NCBI GenBank assembly: GCA_030849085.1
Contig: JASAOM010001128.1
Span: 249,031-313,030 of the forward strand
Direction: 5' to 3'
Length of the DNA: 64,000 nucleotides
Source: Borovskyia barvae
Taxonomy: Eukaryota; Euglenozoa; Kinetoplastea; Trypanosomatida; Trypanosomatidae
Part shown: positions 54,062 through 64,000 of the stretch, in pieces
Numbering within the stretch: the stretch's first letter is position 1
How the letters are laid out: every line of letters starts with the position of its first letter
The notes under the pieces: model-generated
Databases searched by the model: none
What the model was told of the DNA's origin: nothing
What the model saw: the letters and a program-made list of their open reading frames with translations, nothing else
Position numbers and translations under genes: made by a program

Positions 54062-54250
54062 AGTAGATATGCAGAAGTTTAGTGCTGCTTCAAATACGTC
54101 GTGCTTCTGAATTGTCTGCGGGGAAGGAGCACAGCGGAGAGCGCTGAGAAGGGTAGCGCCCACCGTAATGTCACGGATGAGATCCAAGAGTTTCCTGCGG
54201 AGTAGCTGGGGCCTCAGAAAATGCAGCGCCTGTCGGGGCGTTTGATGCAC
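54062..54250 (-). pseudogene. Coding-like remnant without an ATG
   Basis: The minus strand reads about 55-60 codons with codon choice like the real genes, including LHFLRPQLLRRKLLDLIRD, TVGATLLSAL and IQKHDVFEAALNF. The layout (basic start, short hydrophobic stretch, charged end) resembles small mitochondrial inner-membrane proteins. The first codon after a good splice signal (ttttctctag) is GTG and there is no ATG in the frame. It could be a decayed small gene, use a non-AUG start, or be chance. No family is assigned. Confidence 0.25.
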
Positions 54251-54566
54251 TAGAGAAAACCGGAAGAAGCAGTAAGGTAGGAGAGAGAGCAAAGGCAAGA
54301 AAGGCAAAGCGAAGAGAACGACTGTAGGGAAAAAAGGAGGGTTAGGAGAGAGGAGTAGTGAAAAAACGAAGCGGGTAAGTGTGAAGATGCTGTAGCACGG
54401 ATGACTCGAAGCGAGCGTGTTAGAAGGGTGATGCACCCATGTGGAGACGCAGGTTGAATACGAGCTGTGGACGGGTGGCGGTCTCTAGCGGTGGTGATGG
54501 GAGATGTTAGGGACTCCGAATGACGGTAGGTGCGCACACGCACATCAATATGTGATATATGTATAA

Positions 54567-54582
54567 ATATATATATATATAT
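54567..54582. repeat. AT microsatellite
   Basis: Short AT run within a longer T/A/G mixed block. Confidence 0.8.
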
Positions 54583-54831
54583 GTCTATGCTTCTGCGCGT
54601 ACACGTATTTATAGTGTATGCGTTTGTGCTCTATGAAAGAGATAGAAAGTTAAAAAGCAGTGCAAACGAGTGGTGGTAGCGATGTGCGTAGGTCGGCCTT
54701 CAGCAGACGTGATGAAGGCCTTCTTTGTTTCCGTTCTTTTCAGCCGACTACCCTCTTTTTTATCTCGATGAATTGCGGCTGTTATATACCTGTTTTCCCC
54801 TGTTACATACCGCCGCAATGGAGGGGCCGAC

Positions 54832-54847
54832 TATATATATATATATA
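54832..54847. repeat. AT microsatellite
   Basis: About eight AT units upstream of RAD51. Confidence 0.8.
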
Positions 54848-55693
54848 ATTCGTTGCGTATGTTGATGTCTCGTCCTGGCACGACAAGCTCTTCCAAAGCA
54901 ATGAAAAGTGAGGGATGAGAGGGACAAACGAAATGAGAAAGGGAAGGAGAGTCATCGGTGTACCGTAGTGGAAGGGGCAGCTATGGCGATGCGGTATCTA
55001 AAAAAAAAGCCCATGTGGAGCGTGTCGTGCGGTCTGCGCCATCAGGACCCTTTTTGCCTGCTCCCCTCTTCCTCGGTCTCTCAGCACGAAGTAGGGCACC
55101 GCCCGAACGTCAAGCTACATGACAAGATGCACATTTCATGAGCAGCATCTCACAGAATAGGTGAGGGCCTTGACATGAAGACGGGGGGGGGAGGGAAGAT
55201 GAAAGGGCAGTGGCCGAGAGAAGTGCAAGCCATGCATAACGAGAAAAAAGGCACAGAGAACACCATCATCAATCTCCAATCCCGCAACGGCGTCGGCAAT
55301 TCCCAGCAAGGACGGGAGCCTCTCACAAGAAACGTTCCAGTGTGCTGCAAGGCAATCCCCAACACCCTTTTTTAAAGCAAGAGATGAAAGCTACCGTTTG
55401 GATAAGCTAATCAGACGCGTGGCAAAACAAATTAAGACTCATCGATCCAACTGTATCGAAGTGTTAATCAGAAGAGAGGAGAGAAGAAGCGTTCGCCAAA
55501 GAGAGGAGGGGAAAGCTGGCTAGGTCGGTGAGATTAGACGGCATGTTACGTGACACCCCTCCCTCTTTCTCAAGCAAAAAAAAGCTCTCACTCGGCCACG
55601 AGTTTATTTTCGTCACTTCGCCCACCTCACTGACGTCCCTGAAAACATTTTTTTTATATCACCTGAATCACCACCTCCACCGCACACGCATCA

Positions 55694-55714
55694 ACACACA
55701 CACACACACACACA
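55694..55714. repeat. AC dinucleotide microsatellite
   Basis: About ten AC units between the transporter gene and RAD51. Confidence 0.9.
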
Positions 55715-56928
55715 CGCACACGGAGAGGAGCCGCCTATGTGCCTACACTTTCCTTTTTCGATCTGCCATTGTTGTGAATGGGAGAAACATACATTTATAT
55801 GCATATACGCATTCCTGTGAGGGTAACGTAAAAAATGGCATGGACGGTTCGCTGAAGAAAAAAAATGGATATGTCGGTGTGGTGGCGCGTATAAATGTTG
55901 AGGGAGGGAGGAGTGGGGGAAAGGGAGGCAGCTCAACCGCACAACAAGAGAGCGAAAGGAGAGACTCCAAGAAAGTGAGGAGAGAGAGCATCTCGGGATC
56001 CTTGACAAGAAGAGAATTGCAAATGTGCCTTCATGGAGATGAAGCAAACCAAAAAAAAAGATGTTAAAAAAAGCGGGTATGAAAGAACGATGTGGTTTGC
56101 ATACGCCTATCTTTTTCCCGCTGAACTTTTCCATCACCCTAATTCTTATTCACCTCTCCTTTCTATTGTTCCTCCCATTTCTCGTGTTTACCCCCCCCCG
56201 CTTCCCTCGATTTTGCCACACGGCTTCTATGGCCGACTATTCTTAACATAACGTGTCATTTTTCTCTCGTTTTGCTCGTTCGGTAGCCTCTTAGTAGGGC
56301 ATGAAGTGATGGATACACACCGTCTATCACTCCCTTCTTGGTACTCTGCTGGCTACATAAATATATATATGCGTGTTTTTCTTGCTGGTGTGCCGAATTG
56401 AAAAAAAAATCCGAGATTACCGAAATCTCACGAGCTCACCGCTGTGCAACTCCAGCGAACGAGGATCGGTTAATGGGGGAAAAGGGTAAGTGAAGAAGAG
56501 AGGAGGGGGGAGAAGGAAACACCGCCAAAAGAAACGAAATAATACCTCGGTAATGGCCACGTGAGGCGGTGCGCCAAGGTACTGGCGGCCTCGCAAAAAC
56601 TGCCTTGGAGTAAGATATACGTGTGAGTGGCAGCTTTCTTTTTCGCATGGGCACCACACTCGTCTGAGGCACTCCAAAAGATCAGCGAACCCAAGAAAGG
56701 CACACGCTCACGTGAGGCACCCTCGCATCGGCACCGGCAGAAAACAAAAGCCACATTCGCTCACGCGTCCGTGGGTTAGCGGTGATGGTGGGAAAGATCG
56801 CCTGCTTAAAAGGCCTTAAGCTTACCCTTTTTTTGTTAGCTCGTTTTGAAAGGGGAAGAGGGGGGAGGGGAGAGGGGAGAGGAGAGAGGGAGAAGCGCCC
56901 GAAACCGGCGCATCGATGTTGCAGCCAA

Positions 56929-58398
56929 CTACAAAGCGAACGTCAGAATCAAAAGACTCAGAATACTTCCAGATGTCGTCCCCACCAATAAAGCAAAGCA
57001 TAAGCACGCCCCAGCAATGCCACGCTCCCGTTTAGTCAACAAGGGATCACTACTTCCATAGGCCATCGTCAGTGCGATCAGATAGCCGTTGGTAATACCC
57101 AGAATCAGAAAGACAACAATCGGATTCGCGTTGGAGTTGATCACCTTGGGCGAGCAGATACCGAGCGCGAGAGGAATGACGCAGCCGATGGCTCGTGCGA
57201 CCACGACGACCGGCACAAACTTCTTCGGGCACCACAGCACCTCAAAGTTGCAGATGAGGCGACCGATTGTATCCCCGGCGTTATACATGAGAATGACCAC
57301 CATCGGCATAACCGCTTCTGCACCCCAGTTGCCGTTCTGACCGCTGCTGCTGGAGCTGGAGCTGGAGCTTTTGCTTTCCTGCATCGCCTTGAGCCCAATG
57401 CCAGGGAAGAGCACGAGTGTCGTGAACATGTTGGCTGTGAGGCACAACATCATTGGCCAGATTTTACGGGCCACCGCGAAAACACTCGGTTCGGCCTCCT
57501 CCACCTCCTGGTCATCCGCACAGGTAACTGGGGCATGCGCTGCGCCATCCACTTCGGGCCCGTCCACGGCGTGATCCATCTTGTGAAGTGCCTCAGATGA
57601 TCCAGAAATGTCTGCCTCGGCTTCATCGCACGCTGCTAGGCGCCGCCTCTCGGCATCCTCCGCGTGTGCGCAGCGAGCGACATCACCCTCGCGGCGGTAG
57701 TCGGCGCAGTACGAGCGCACCACTGGACTAAATCGCATCACCAGCGCAAGCACGACCGTCACGACCATCAGTGCCATGCCGATGACAAAGAAGATGACGG
57801 CGCTTGTCTTCACACCGGAAAACGATGGTGGAAGACTGACCGTGATAACGATGCGCAGCACGGAGTTGATGCTGCCGGAGAAACCACCGCCCACGACAAA
57901 CCCTGTCATGTATTTCGTTGGCAGAGAGCCAAAGAAGGCGTACAGAGCCGATTCCAAGACGGTCGTCGACCCACCTGCAACAATACAAGCAATGATAAGT
58001 ACAGCCATCGAAGAGCTTTCACTTACACCACCGCGTGCCGCACACACTGGCACAAGAAGAACCGCCACAAGAGAGCCCAGAGCACCAGTAATCATACGGT
58101 GCTGTAACTTTTGTCGCAGCACCCAGGGCGAGAGCATCGCAAACTGCAAAAGAAACATCGGCACCATCATTAGTACTGTCACCCAAGTCGAAATATTATT
58201 CCAGAACGACGGGTGCTGCGCTTTTGGGAGCGTGGCAACATTGTTCGTATGCTTCACGGCGGCAAACTGGAAGTAATGCTCCAGGTAAGATGGCGACGAC
58301 AGAAACGAGTTGTACGCGAAGAGACAACACAGCCCTAAAACGGCAGCAGCCACGTAGAGGCAAACCACCTCCCACGGGATAAGGGAAAGAAACGACAT
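56929..58398 (-). CDS. ENT-family nucleoside/nucleobase transporter
   Basis: The ATG at 58396-58398 gives 489 residues. The protein is a polytopic membrane protein with about eleven predicted helices and a large central cytoplasmic loop (about 230-300) that is acidic and poorly conserved, the typical layout of equilibrative nucleoside transporters (SLC29). Helix 4-5 features such as GFVVGGGFSGSINSVLRI and the late RLICNFEV and FFLI-type helices fit the family. The usual PWN motif in the first helix is replaced by AYNSFL, so this is a divergent member. An eight-residue serine run lies in a loop near residues 350-360. It presumably imports purines, which trypanosomatids cannot make. Substrate and membrane location cannot be told from sequence. 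A possible minus-strand pyrimidine tract for its splice site lies at 58597-58644. Confidence 0.85.
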   Translation of the reverse strand: MSFLSLIPWEVVCLYVAAAVLGLCCLFAYNSFLSSPSYLEHYFQFAAVKHTNNVATLPKAQHPSFWNNISTWVTVLMMVPMFLLQFAMLSPWVLRQKLQHRMITGALGSLVAVLLVPVCAARGGVSESSSMAVLIIACIVAGGSTTVLESALYAFFGSLPTKYMTGFVVGGGFSGSINSVLRIVITVSLPPSFSGVKTSAVIFFVIGMALMVVTVVLALVMRFSPVVRSYCADYRREGDVARCAHAEDAERRRLAACDEAEADISGSSEALHKMDHAVDGPEVDGAAHAPVTCADDQEVEEAEPSVFAVARKIWPMMLCLTANMFTTLVLFPGIGLKAMQESKSSSSSSSSSGQNGNWGAEAVMPMVVILMYNAGDTIGRLICNFEVLWCPKKFVPVVVVARAIGCVIPLALGICSPKVINSNANPIVVFLILGITNGYLIALTMAYGSSDPLLTKRERGIAGACLCFALLVGTTSGSILSLLILTFAL

Positions 58399-60391
58399 TT
58401 TCGTGTGCGAGAGTGTGAGGCCGATGTATTTTTTCTCGCTGGTTGGTAGCGTAGAGCACTTCAACTAATCGGCCGTTGCTTTGTCCTATTTGAGATCACG
58501 ATTTTTTAAAATGGCAATCTCCGCAGATGAGCTGAACGTGCAGACCCTCCAAAAAATGTTATGCAAGTGAAATGAGCAAACAAACTTTACGTTATAGATT
58601 AACGGGAGGCAAACAATGAAAAACAAAGAGAGGAAGAAGAGATCGATGTATTTTCAAAATCGGAGCAATCCTGAGAAATAGCGAGTGACTCTTTTTGTAT
58701 GTATGTGTGCTCAGGCGAGGTTGCTCTCTCAGAGAAAATCAAAGAAAGAAGTCTGCTGCCTGCGAACTATCCGTGAGCAGCCACAAAGGAAGAATGGGAG
58801 GAGGAGAGTATGAGGAAAATGTGAAGGAAAGGCGCACGCTCACACACTCTTGCCTATACAAACAGGAGCAGTGGGAGGAGTAAGGGGAGGAATCCAATCA
58901 AGGCAGAAGTACGGCGAGTACATTCTGAGGAAAAGAATTTTCGGGGCGAGGACTTGTTTTCTCGCGCCACTCCGCAGTTGATATTATTTATTTATTTCCT
59001 GGGGTGGCTGTGGCCGGGTGCACCGTCAGTCATTTTTTCTTCGTATTTGAGATGCCCTTCCACGGCGACTGCCCATCATGGGCGATCCACAAGTCATCGA
59101 TTCAAGTATAAAGGTAGCTGATGCGGTGAGGCCACTCACACCCCGGTAAGCTGATCGGACTAACGTCATTACACATGTTGGAGATCCGACTTGCCCACCT
59201 ACATCAGCTAATCATCATTTTTTTTCGACACACACACACCTAAGATCAAAGAGGAAATGAAGCACCTGTGTCCTCGGCAGAATCCTTTAACTGGTGAGTT
59301 GGTGCAGTGCCACTTGTTTCTTGGTTTCGTTGAGGTGCTCACCAGTCGCTTCCATAGCGGTTACCGATGCTCAGCCAATTCGCAGGCTTTCACAGTAAAC
59401 ACTTGAAGCGCGAGGAGCGGAAGAAAATATTTCTAATAATAAGCCTCATAGAGCAAGCGGGAGAACAGCGGTAGCGAGGAAGACATGCGCGTGAACGAGA
59501 GTGAGAGAGTAAAAGTACGCATGTTGGTCCTGGTCGCGCAAGGATGCCAATTCAATACATAAATAACTCAAAAGGAAAATTTTCGCGTTGCGCTACTTTT
59601 TCCCCCTTTCGACGCGTTGCTCCTCTCTCATACGTCAAATCTGATTGAGGGCGTGTGTGCGTGTGCGTGGGTTCTTTTTTCCCTCTCCCCACCCCCTCCG
59701 CCAAAACCGAGGCATTGATCTTCACGGAGCGAAGAAACATGGAGTCGACGAGGGAAGAAAAGAAGAACGTTGGGGCAGCGGAAGAGATCTCCCCTTTTCC
59801 TGTACGTGGAACTCTCTGAACAACTGCAATGAAATGAATTCAGCATCTCTGAAGCGCGTGCGTGCCACATCGAACATTTTTTTTTTGGAAGGACGAACAT
59901 ATATGTTTTTGTAAGGTTGCATATGAATGTGCGTGAACATGACAATTTGTCGTGTAATTCTGGGCGGAAGCGGCACCTCCACGACTCGAATGTCCTCTTA
60001 AAAAGCTGAAGGATAAGCGACAAAAAAAGGTCCACTAAAATGGTGAAGTGGAAAAGCATAAACGTAATCAACGCTATCGACCCTCCGCATAAAACGATGC
60101 GAATCCAAATGAATAGATACCACATGAAAAGATTCCCTCGATCGCTGTGGCCACGACGAGAGCCCCCCGAGATCTCGTGGCGGAAGTGCACGATGCGCAC
60201 CTCACCATGACCGTGGTGGATGCCTCACGGTGGGCAATAGTTCCCCCGAGCCACTGGTAAGAAGGTTGCACCACAACATACACACACGAATGCTCAAGTA
60301 CACCAGTAAAAAAGTCAGCCCTCGCGTGAAGGTGCGTGCGAAGTTTTGGAGAAAAAGAGAATGTGTGCAGCGATGTCCTTCGGTCACCTCA
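58399..60391. other. Intergenic stretch, 2.0 kb, with structured-RNA candidate
   Basis: Between the RING gene and the transporter gene. It includes a plus-strand structured segment ending in eight T (59115-59225, listed). Minus-strand open frames at 59628-60200 and 60202-60459 start at GTG or are low in complexity and are not accepted. Confidence 0.5.
59115..59225 (+). ncRNA. Candidate structured RNA ending in T8
   Basis: A perfect 9-bp outer stem (tagctgatg 59115-59123 with catcagcta 59202-59210) encloses two hairpins: gtgag/ctcac (59126-59130 with 59135-59139, loop GCCA), and tcgga/tccga (59155-59159 with 59185-59189) stacked on ctaac/gttgg (59160-59164 with 59177-59181). Eight T follow at 59218-59225, like an RNA polymerase III terminator. 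A TCGATTC motif resembling part of a B box lies just upstream at 59097-59103. It is on the strand opposite to the genes. I do not recognise it as tRNA, 7SL, U-snRNA or spliced-leader RNA. Confidence 0.3.
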
Positions 60392-60610
60392 CTAACGCGA
60401 GACACGCGTAAGTTCGGCATAAAATTCGCCGCAAATCTTACATTTTCCACCAGATGCACACTTCATGGCACATTGCTTGCAGAAGCACGGGTGATGACAA
60501 GATGCCGTTTCGAATTCGATGGCTTTCTGATGGCACTTCATGCACAGCGTGTCCGATGGCTTTGCGTCCACTCCGCCCGAAGCGCCTGAGGAGATAGCAT
60601 TGGCAAACAT
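60392..60610 (-). CDS. Small C3HC4 RING-finger protein, 72 aa
   Basis: The ATG at 60608-60610 gives 72 residues (a longer open frame starts only with GTG). The protein is little more than one RING domain: CMKC (24-27), then after eleven residues CHHPCFCKQC, and finally CKIC near residue 59. This fits C-x2-C...C-x-H...C-x2-C...C-x2-C, the zf-C3HC4_3 type in which the 'PC-x-H-x-x-F-C-x-x-C' turn appears as SCHHPCFCKQC. Such domains bind E2 enzymes in ubiquitin ligases, but this protein has no other domain, so it would need a partner. A T-rich run ending in AG (ttttctag, 60659-60666) lies 48 bases upstream of the ATG. Confidence 0.7.
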   Translation of the reverse strand: MFANAISSGASGGVDAKPSDTLCMKCHQKAIEFETASCHHPCFCKQCAMKCASGGKCKICGEFYAELTRVSR

Positions 60611-61971
60611 TACACCGAAGCAAAGAAGGTAAGACACCCAGTATAATGCGGAGGAGCCTAGAAAACTACACGGTATGAGGGAAACGCGAGTAAATGCAAG
60701 AAGATACCGGTCATAATAACAAATGGCGCGGTGACCACCAATGGTGATGCTTCTGTACCGGTAAAGAAAAGAAAGAGCGAAGTGTTCTGCGCAGCTTGGG
60801 TCGTCCTTTCGCAGATTTTGGCGTCGAGCAAGGTTCTGTTGAGCTGATTGGGCTTGCGCTTTGGGTGCGTAGATGTGTGTGTGGGGGGAGGGGGGGGTAA
60901 GGATTGTGCCTCCAAGGAAAATTTTCAGTGAGGAAAAAAGGGCAGTGCGTCAATAAAGGAGCGCATAATGGAGTCAGTCGAGGAGTAACTTCACGATCCA
61001 CTTTGTTTTACACCCATACACAGGTGGATACGTACATTTTTAGTTGAGTGGCAGCACCGTATCGTGAAGCCGAAATTAACGGCCGGGCTATGCAGATTGT
61101 TGAAAGGTGGAAAAGTCTTTGCAGACAGATCCCAGTGCCGAAGATGAAAGAGCGAAGAAGAGCAGCTCCCCTTCACCGGCGAAGAGGAAACAAATGAAAG
61201 GAAAAGAGGTTTTTGTATGGCAAAAGCCGGAGCCGCCCTCACAGTATATGCACATGCGAACATCTTTACCGAAGCCTTTTCTGTTTCACTTTCTTCTTAC
61301 GTACGACTATCACATCCAGAAATATTCACTCTCCATTTTTTATACCGTCGATGTACCGAATGTTATATATATATATTTGTGCTTTGAGTGATCGGCGAAA
61401 AAAGTTGGAAAGGTGGGAAGCAGAAGTGGGAGGGAGGGTCAAAACCAAAATGATCAAGCGCGACACTCGCACCCGAGGGCTCCACAGAAACACAACAAAA
61501 CCACGTATCTCAGATAGGAAGCATCGTTATCGTTGTTGCATGACACCGCTGTCCTGAGCACAGAGAGGAAGAAAATATGGGTGATAGCGATGAAGGTGTT
61601 CCACGCTACTGGAATGCTAACGCATGCACAGGAAAACAGCCCGAAGAAAACCCGAGACGCTGACGAGCTTTGCGGCCCCCATCCAAGTCTTCGCGGTACC
61701 CTGCTCGGCCTACCACACAGCCTATCCGCATCACATGAAAAAGGGTGACCTCACGAAAAAACGTCATCGGTTCAATACATACAAGCGTGCCTGACGTTGG
61801 GACCCGGTGCAACTGCACGGCTCATCCCGGTATATTTGGAAAGTCGGTCGACCTGGAAAGCAGCACACTAGACGCGCAATGGGAAAACGAACAAACGCAA
61901 CACAACGAAAAAATGCGAAGATGTACGCAGAAGAGCCTGTAGTGACGACTGAATGTGTCCCTCTTTACTTT

Positions 61972-61983
61972 CCCCCCCCCCCC
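61972..61983 (+). repeat. C12 homopolymer
   Basis: Twelve C residues on the plus strand. Confidence 0.85.
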
Positions 61984-62900
61984 ATTGAACGTCTCAGTTG
62001 CGCTCTTTAACCACTGCTGAGGCCCATGAACACACTGGCGGCTGGAAAGCGCACAAGATCCCCTGCACCACCTCCTCCCATTACCAATAAAAAACGCCAG
62101 CGTTCCCCGATGTATCATCTGAGAGAGCCCCTGGAAGTTGCTCCCGTATCGCAGAATCGACATGGCCATCCGGCGCGCATCAGAAAAGGTAGTGGCATTG
62201 TACCACGTCGACGTTCCCATGAGATGCGGAGAGAAAGGGGGAGGAGATACAAACGCACTACATTTTTCAGAACGGCAATACCTTCCACCTGACCTCCTTC
62301 GTCTATCAGCACCCTCAGACCAAGTGAAAGGGCAGGTACTGGTAAGGCGCAGTGTGACGAAAGGGCCTAGAGCGCGCCGACACACCCCTTCCATCCTCCC
62401 TGGCACTGCTTCGGCCACTGAGGCAGCAGCCGTCCCTCCAGAGAAACGGGGTTGCCGTTTTGCTGGGAAATGTCAGTGTCGTGTGCGGAAGGATGGGAAA
62501 AGAAGGGGTCAAGCGCAAGCCCGCACACACATCCACACATTGTCGAGCATGACCCGCTGCAGGAGACATCGTTTCCCTGCCCGGATCCTGACAGCAGGTG
62601 TCGCGCTAGAGAGCGAAATGGGCGACGGGAGAGGTCTGAGACAGAGGGCAAAGCAATCCACAGCGCAAATAAGAGCGTCGATATAAAATCCTCATCTTGG
62701 CCACGGTGAAAGGTGAGGCCCTGGGTCTCGTGTCATTGCCGTCAACGATAGCACCTAGACGAGCAAAACAGCGTCCACAATGGACTGAGGCCCCGTTTAT
62801 TTCTCCTCCCCACGGCGACCTCAACATGGCGATCGTACGAGATTCAAAGGCACAGCAAAAATGGAAAATGGCGGCGCTAGTGAAGAGACAGGAGGAATGA

Positions 62901-62914
62901 GGGGGGGGGGGGGG
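62901..62914 (+). repeat. G14 homopolymer
   Basis: Fourteen G residues on the plus strand, downstream of the VPS37-like gene. Confidence 0.85.
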
Positions 62915-63033
62915 AAAGCGATACGTTAAGAAGACCATTGACGATCTGAAGCTGTGAAGGTTCATTTTACGCCCCCAGAAGAAGCCATCCAGTGGGCGGC
63001 GAAAGAGGCGCAAAACAGGCTCCAACTCCATAC

Positions 63034-63894
63034 TCACGTGGTGGCGCACTGCGCTCGGTAAGAGATGCGTTTCAGATCCATCATGTGCATCGCCTTCGAC
63101 TGATGCTTGTACTCATCCAGCAAGCTCTGGAACGCCCCGCGGTCCGTCTTATAGGCGTCCAGAGCCCGTTTCCCTATGGATACGCAATCACTGCTCATCT
63201 TACGGACGTCCTTCTCAAGCGTCTTCATGAGTGCCTCAGGCGTGCATACTCCAGTGAGCAGACGATTGTCACCAAGGCGCTGCAGCTGGCTCACTTGTTC
63301 GCTTAGCTGCCGCTGCAAGGTCGTCACCTTTTTCGTCAGTGTCTCTACCTCATCACGCAGCTTCGTGTTCTCTTGGGCAACCCGTTCGATTTCATTGACA
63401 GTTTGCCGACTGACTTCACGCATCTGCTTCACAACAGGCAGCTGGTAACAGTACGCATCCAGGCAGTTCGCGTTTGTCGCAAGATCTCGAAGCAGTCGCT
63501 CCGTTTCGCCGCTGAGCTGGAGCATCATGCCCTGCATATACGGAGGCTCCACTGGACCCCAAAAGTCAGCAGCGTTCTGGAACGCGTTCTGCACAGCTTC
63601 TGCCAGGGAAGAAGTGCTACTCCATTGATACACCTGAGCCTCAGAAGGGTTCGTGTTCGGCGGGGTTATGGGCACAGTATGGCAGCAGTAAGGCATCGTC
63701 ACCCGCGGGGCGGTCTGAGGAAACGAGGAGAGCAACGTGACGTAGAGTGAAAGCGCATACTCCATCGTAGGACTGATGTGCAAGGTGTGGTTGACCTTGA
63801 ACACCGTCTCCTGCGGCGACTCAGTTACGGTGCAGGTTGAGGGGAACTCCTTATGTAAACCCTCCAGCTGGGTATGGCGGTCGTGCGGCGGCAT
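63034..63894 (-). CDS. VPS37: VPS37-like ESCRT-I subunit with UEV-like N-terminus
   Basis: The ATG at 63892-63894 gives 286 residues; the frame upstream begins at GTG. Residues 125-286 fit the Mod(r)/VPS37 domain: LLRDLATNANCLDAY near 134-148, LPVVKQMREVSRQ at 152-164 and IERVAQENTKLRDE at 169-182 resemble the first helices, a coiled coil runs to about 208, and TPEALMKTLEKDV through FQSLLDEYKHQSKAMHMMDLKR (218-275) resembles the final 'F..F...R..SHLRR.K' helices. The N-terminal 115 residues, with HTLHISPTMEYALSLYV and a proline-rich segment, may be a degenerate UEV domain as in human VPS37A. ESCRT-I sorts ubiquitinated cargo at endosomes. VPS23/TSG101 is the alternative but its steadiness box is not seen. 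Confidence 0.75.
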   Translation of the reverse strand: MPPHDRHTQLEGLHKEFPSTCTVTESPQETVFKVNHTLHISPTMEYALSLYVTLLSSFPQTAPRVTMPYCCHTVPITPPNTNPSEAQVYQWSSTSSLAEAVQNAFQNAADFWGPVEPPYMQGMMLQLSGETERLLRDLATNANCLDAYCYQLPVVKQMREVSRQTVNEIERVAQENTKLRDEVETLTKKVTTLQRQLSEQVSQLQRLGDNRLLTGVCTPEALMKTLEKDVRKMSSDCVSIGKRALDAYKTDRGAFQSLLDEYKHQSKAMHMMDLKRISYRAQCATT

Positions 63895-64000
63895 CTTTGG
63901 CTGCCACCGAAGCACAAGGACAACTAGCAGCGGCTGAGTGGGAAAAGAAGCAGTAACTTATATGCACGTGTGCTGACGTAAGCCGCAGCAAAACAGAAGA
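63895..64000. other. 5' flank of the VPS37-like gene
   Basis: The last 106 bases hold the 5' leader of the VPS37-like gene; no other feature is seen. Confidence 0.4.

Larger units (their letters stand above)
53914..56928. other. Intergenic stretch, 3.0 kb
   Basis: Between the transporter and RAD51. It includes an ATG-less coding-like remnant (54062-54250, listed), AT microsatellites at 54567 and 54832, an AC microsatellite at 55694 and plus-strand purine runs near 56840-56900. No intact gene is seen. Confidence 0.5.
60611..63033. other. Intergenic stretch, 2.4 kb
   Basis: Between the VPS37-like and RING genes. It contains C12 and G14 homopolymers and a block at about 62020-62690 with coding-like composition on both strands but no recognised protein. 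No intact gene is accepted. Confidence 0.5.

Noticed and set aside
59628-60200. 190-residue minus-strand open frame
   Set aside because: Composition is irregular with a Gly-rich and His/Ala-repeat end, and no motif or splice signal supports it.

Overview
The window looks like part of a nuclear chromosome of a trypanosomatid (kinetoplastid) protist, most like the Leishmania/Leptomonas/Crithidia group. All confidently recognised genes lie on the minus strand and none has an intron. They are separated by long non-coding stretches whose minus strand is rich in pyrimidine tracts followed by AG, as expected for polycistronic transcription with spliced-leader trans-splicing and polyadenylation. The gene set fits: RAD51, RAD50, an Aurora kinase of 301 residues, ribosomal protein S26 of 112 residues and a mitochondrial propionyl-CoA carboxylase beta subunit. 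From memory, RAD50, the Aurora kinase, S26 and RAD51 are also neighbours on Leishmania chromosome 28; I could not check this.

In order of transcription (high to low coordinates) the genes are: a VPS37-like ESCRT-I subunit (63.9-63.0 kb); a 72-residue RING protein (60.6 kb); an ENT-family nucleoside/nucleobase transporter (58.4-56.9 kb); RAD51; S26; RAD50; Aurora kinase; a ZMYND10 orthologue without its MYND finger (42.3-41.2 kb); a 6.7-kb gene desert; a TPR/SET/MYND-like protein (34.4-32.3 kb); a dead, 5'-truncated ingi/L1Tc-clade LINE (31.8-30.1 kb); a second 5.5-kb desert; PCC beta; a small glycoprotein-like membrane protein; a membrane-anchored carbonic-anhydrase-like protein lacking one zinc ligand; a WDR75/Utp17-like SSU-processome protein; a 299-residue unknown; a DIS3L2-like exoribonuclease; a very divergent carnitine/choline-acyltransferase-like protein; and an unusual protein with SSGKS repeats and a DEK-C-like tail.

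The genes do not form one pathway. Functional groups that happen to be close are DNA repair and mitosis (RAD51, RAD50, Aurora), RNA and ribosome biology (S26, Utp17-like, DIS3L2-like), and enzyme-derived proteins that have probably lost catalysis (carbonic-anhydrase-like, acyltransferase-like, SET-like). Starts were set to ATG. Several longest open frames begin at GTG or TTG (804-, 822-, 733- and 293-residue frames and the RING frame), so the first plausible ATG was used there.

The less ordinary content lies in the deserts: a structured-RNA candidate ending in eight T on the plus strand near 59.1-59.2 kb, coding-looking plus-strand ORFs against the direction of transcription (50.1 kb, 17.8 kb, 62.2 kb), an ATG-less coding-like remnant upstream of RAD51, long one-sided purine runs, AT and CA microsatellites and G/C homopolymers. 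I saw no tRNA, rRNA, CRISPR array, LTR element or DNA transposon.
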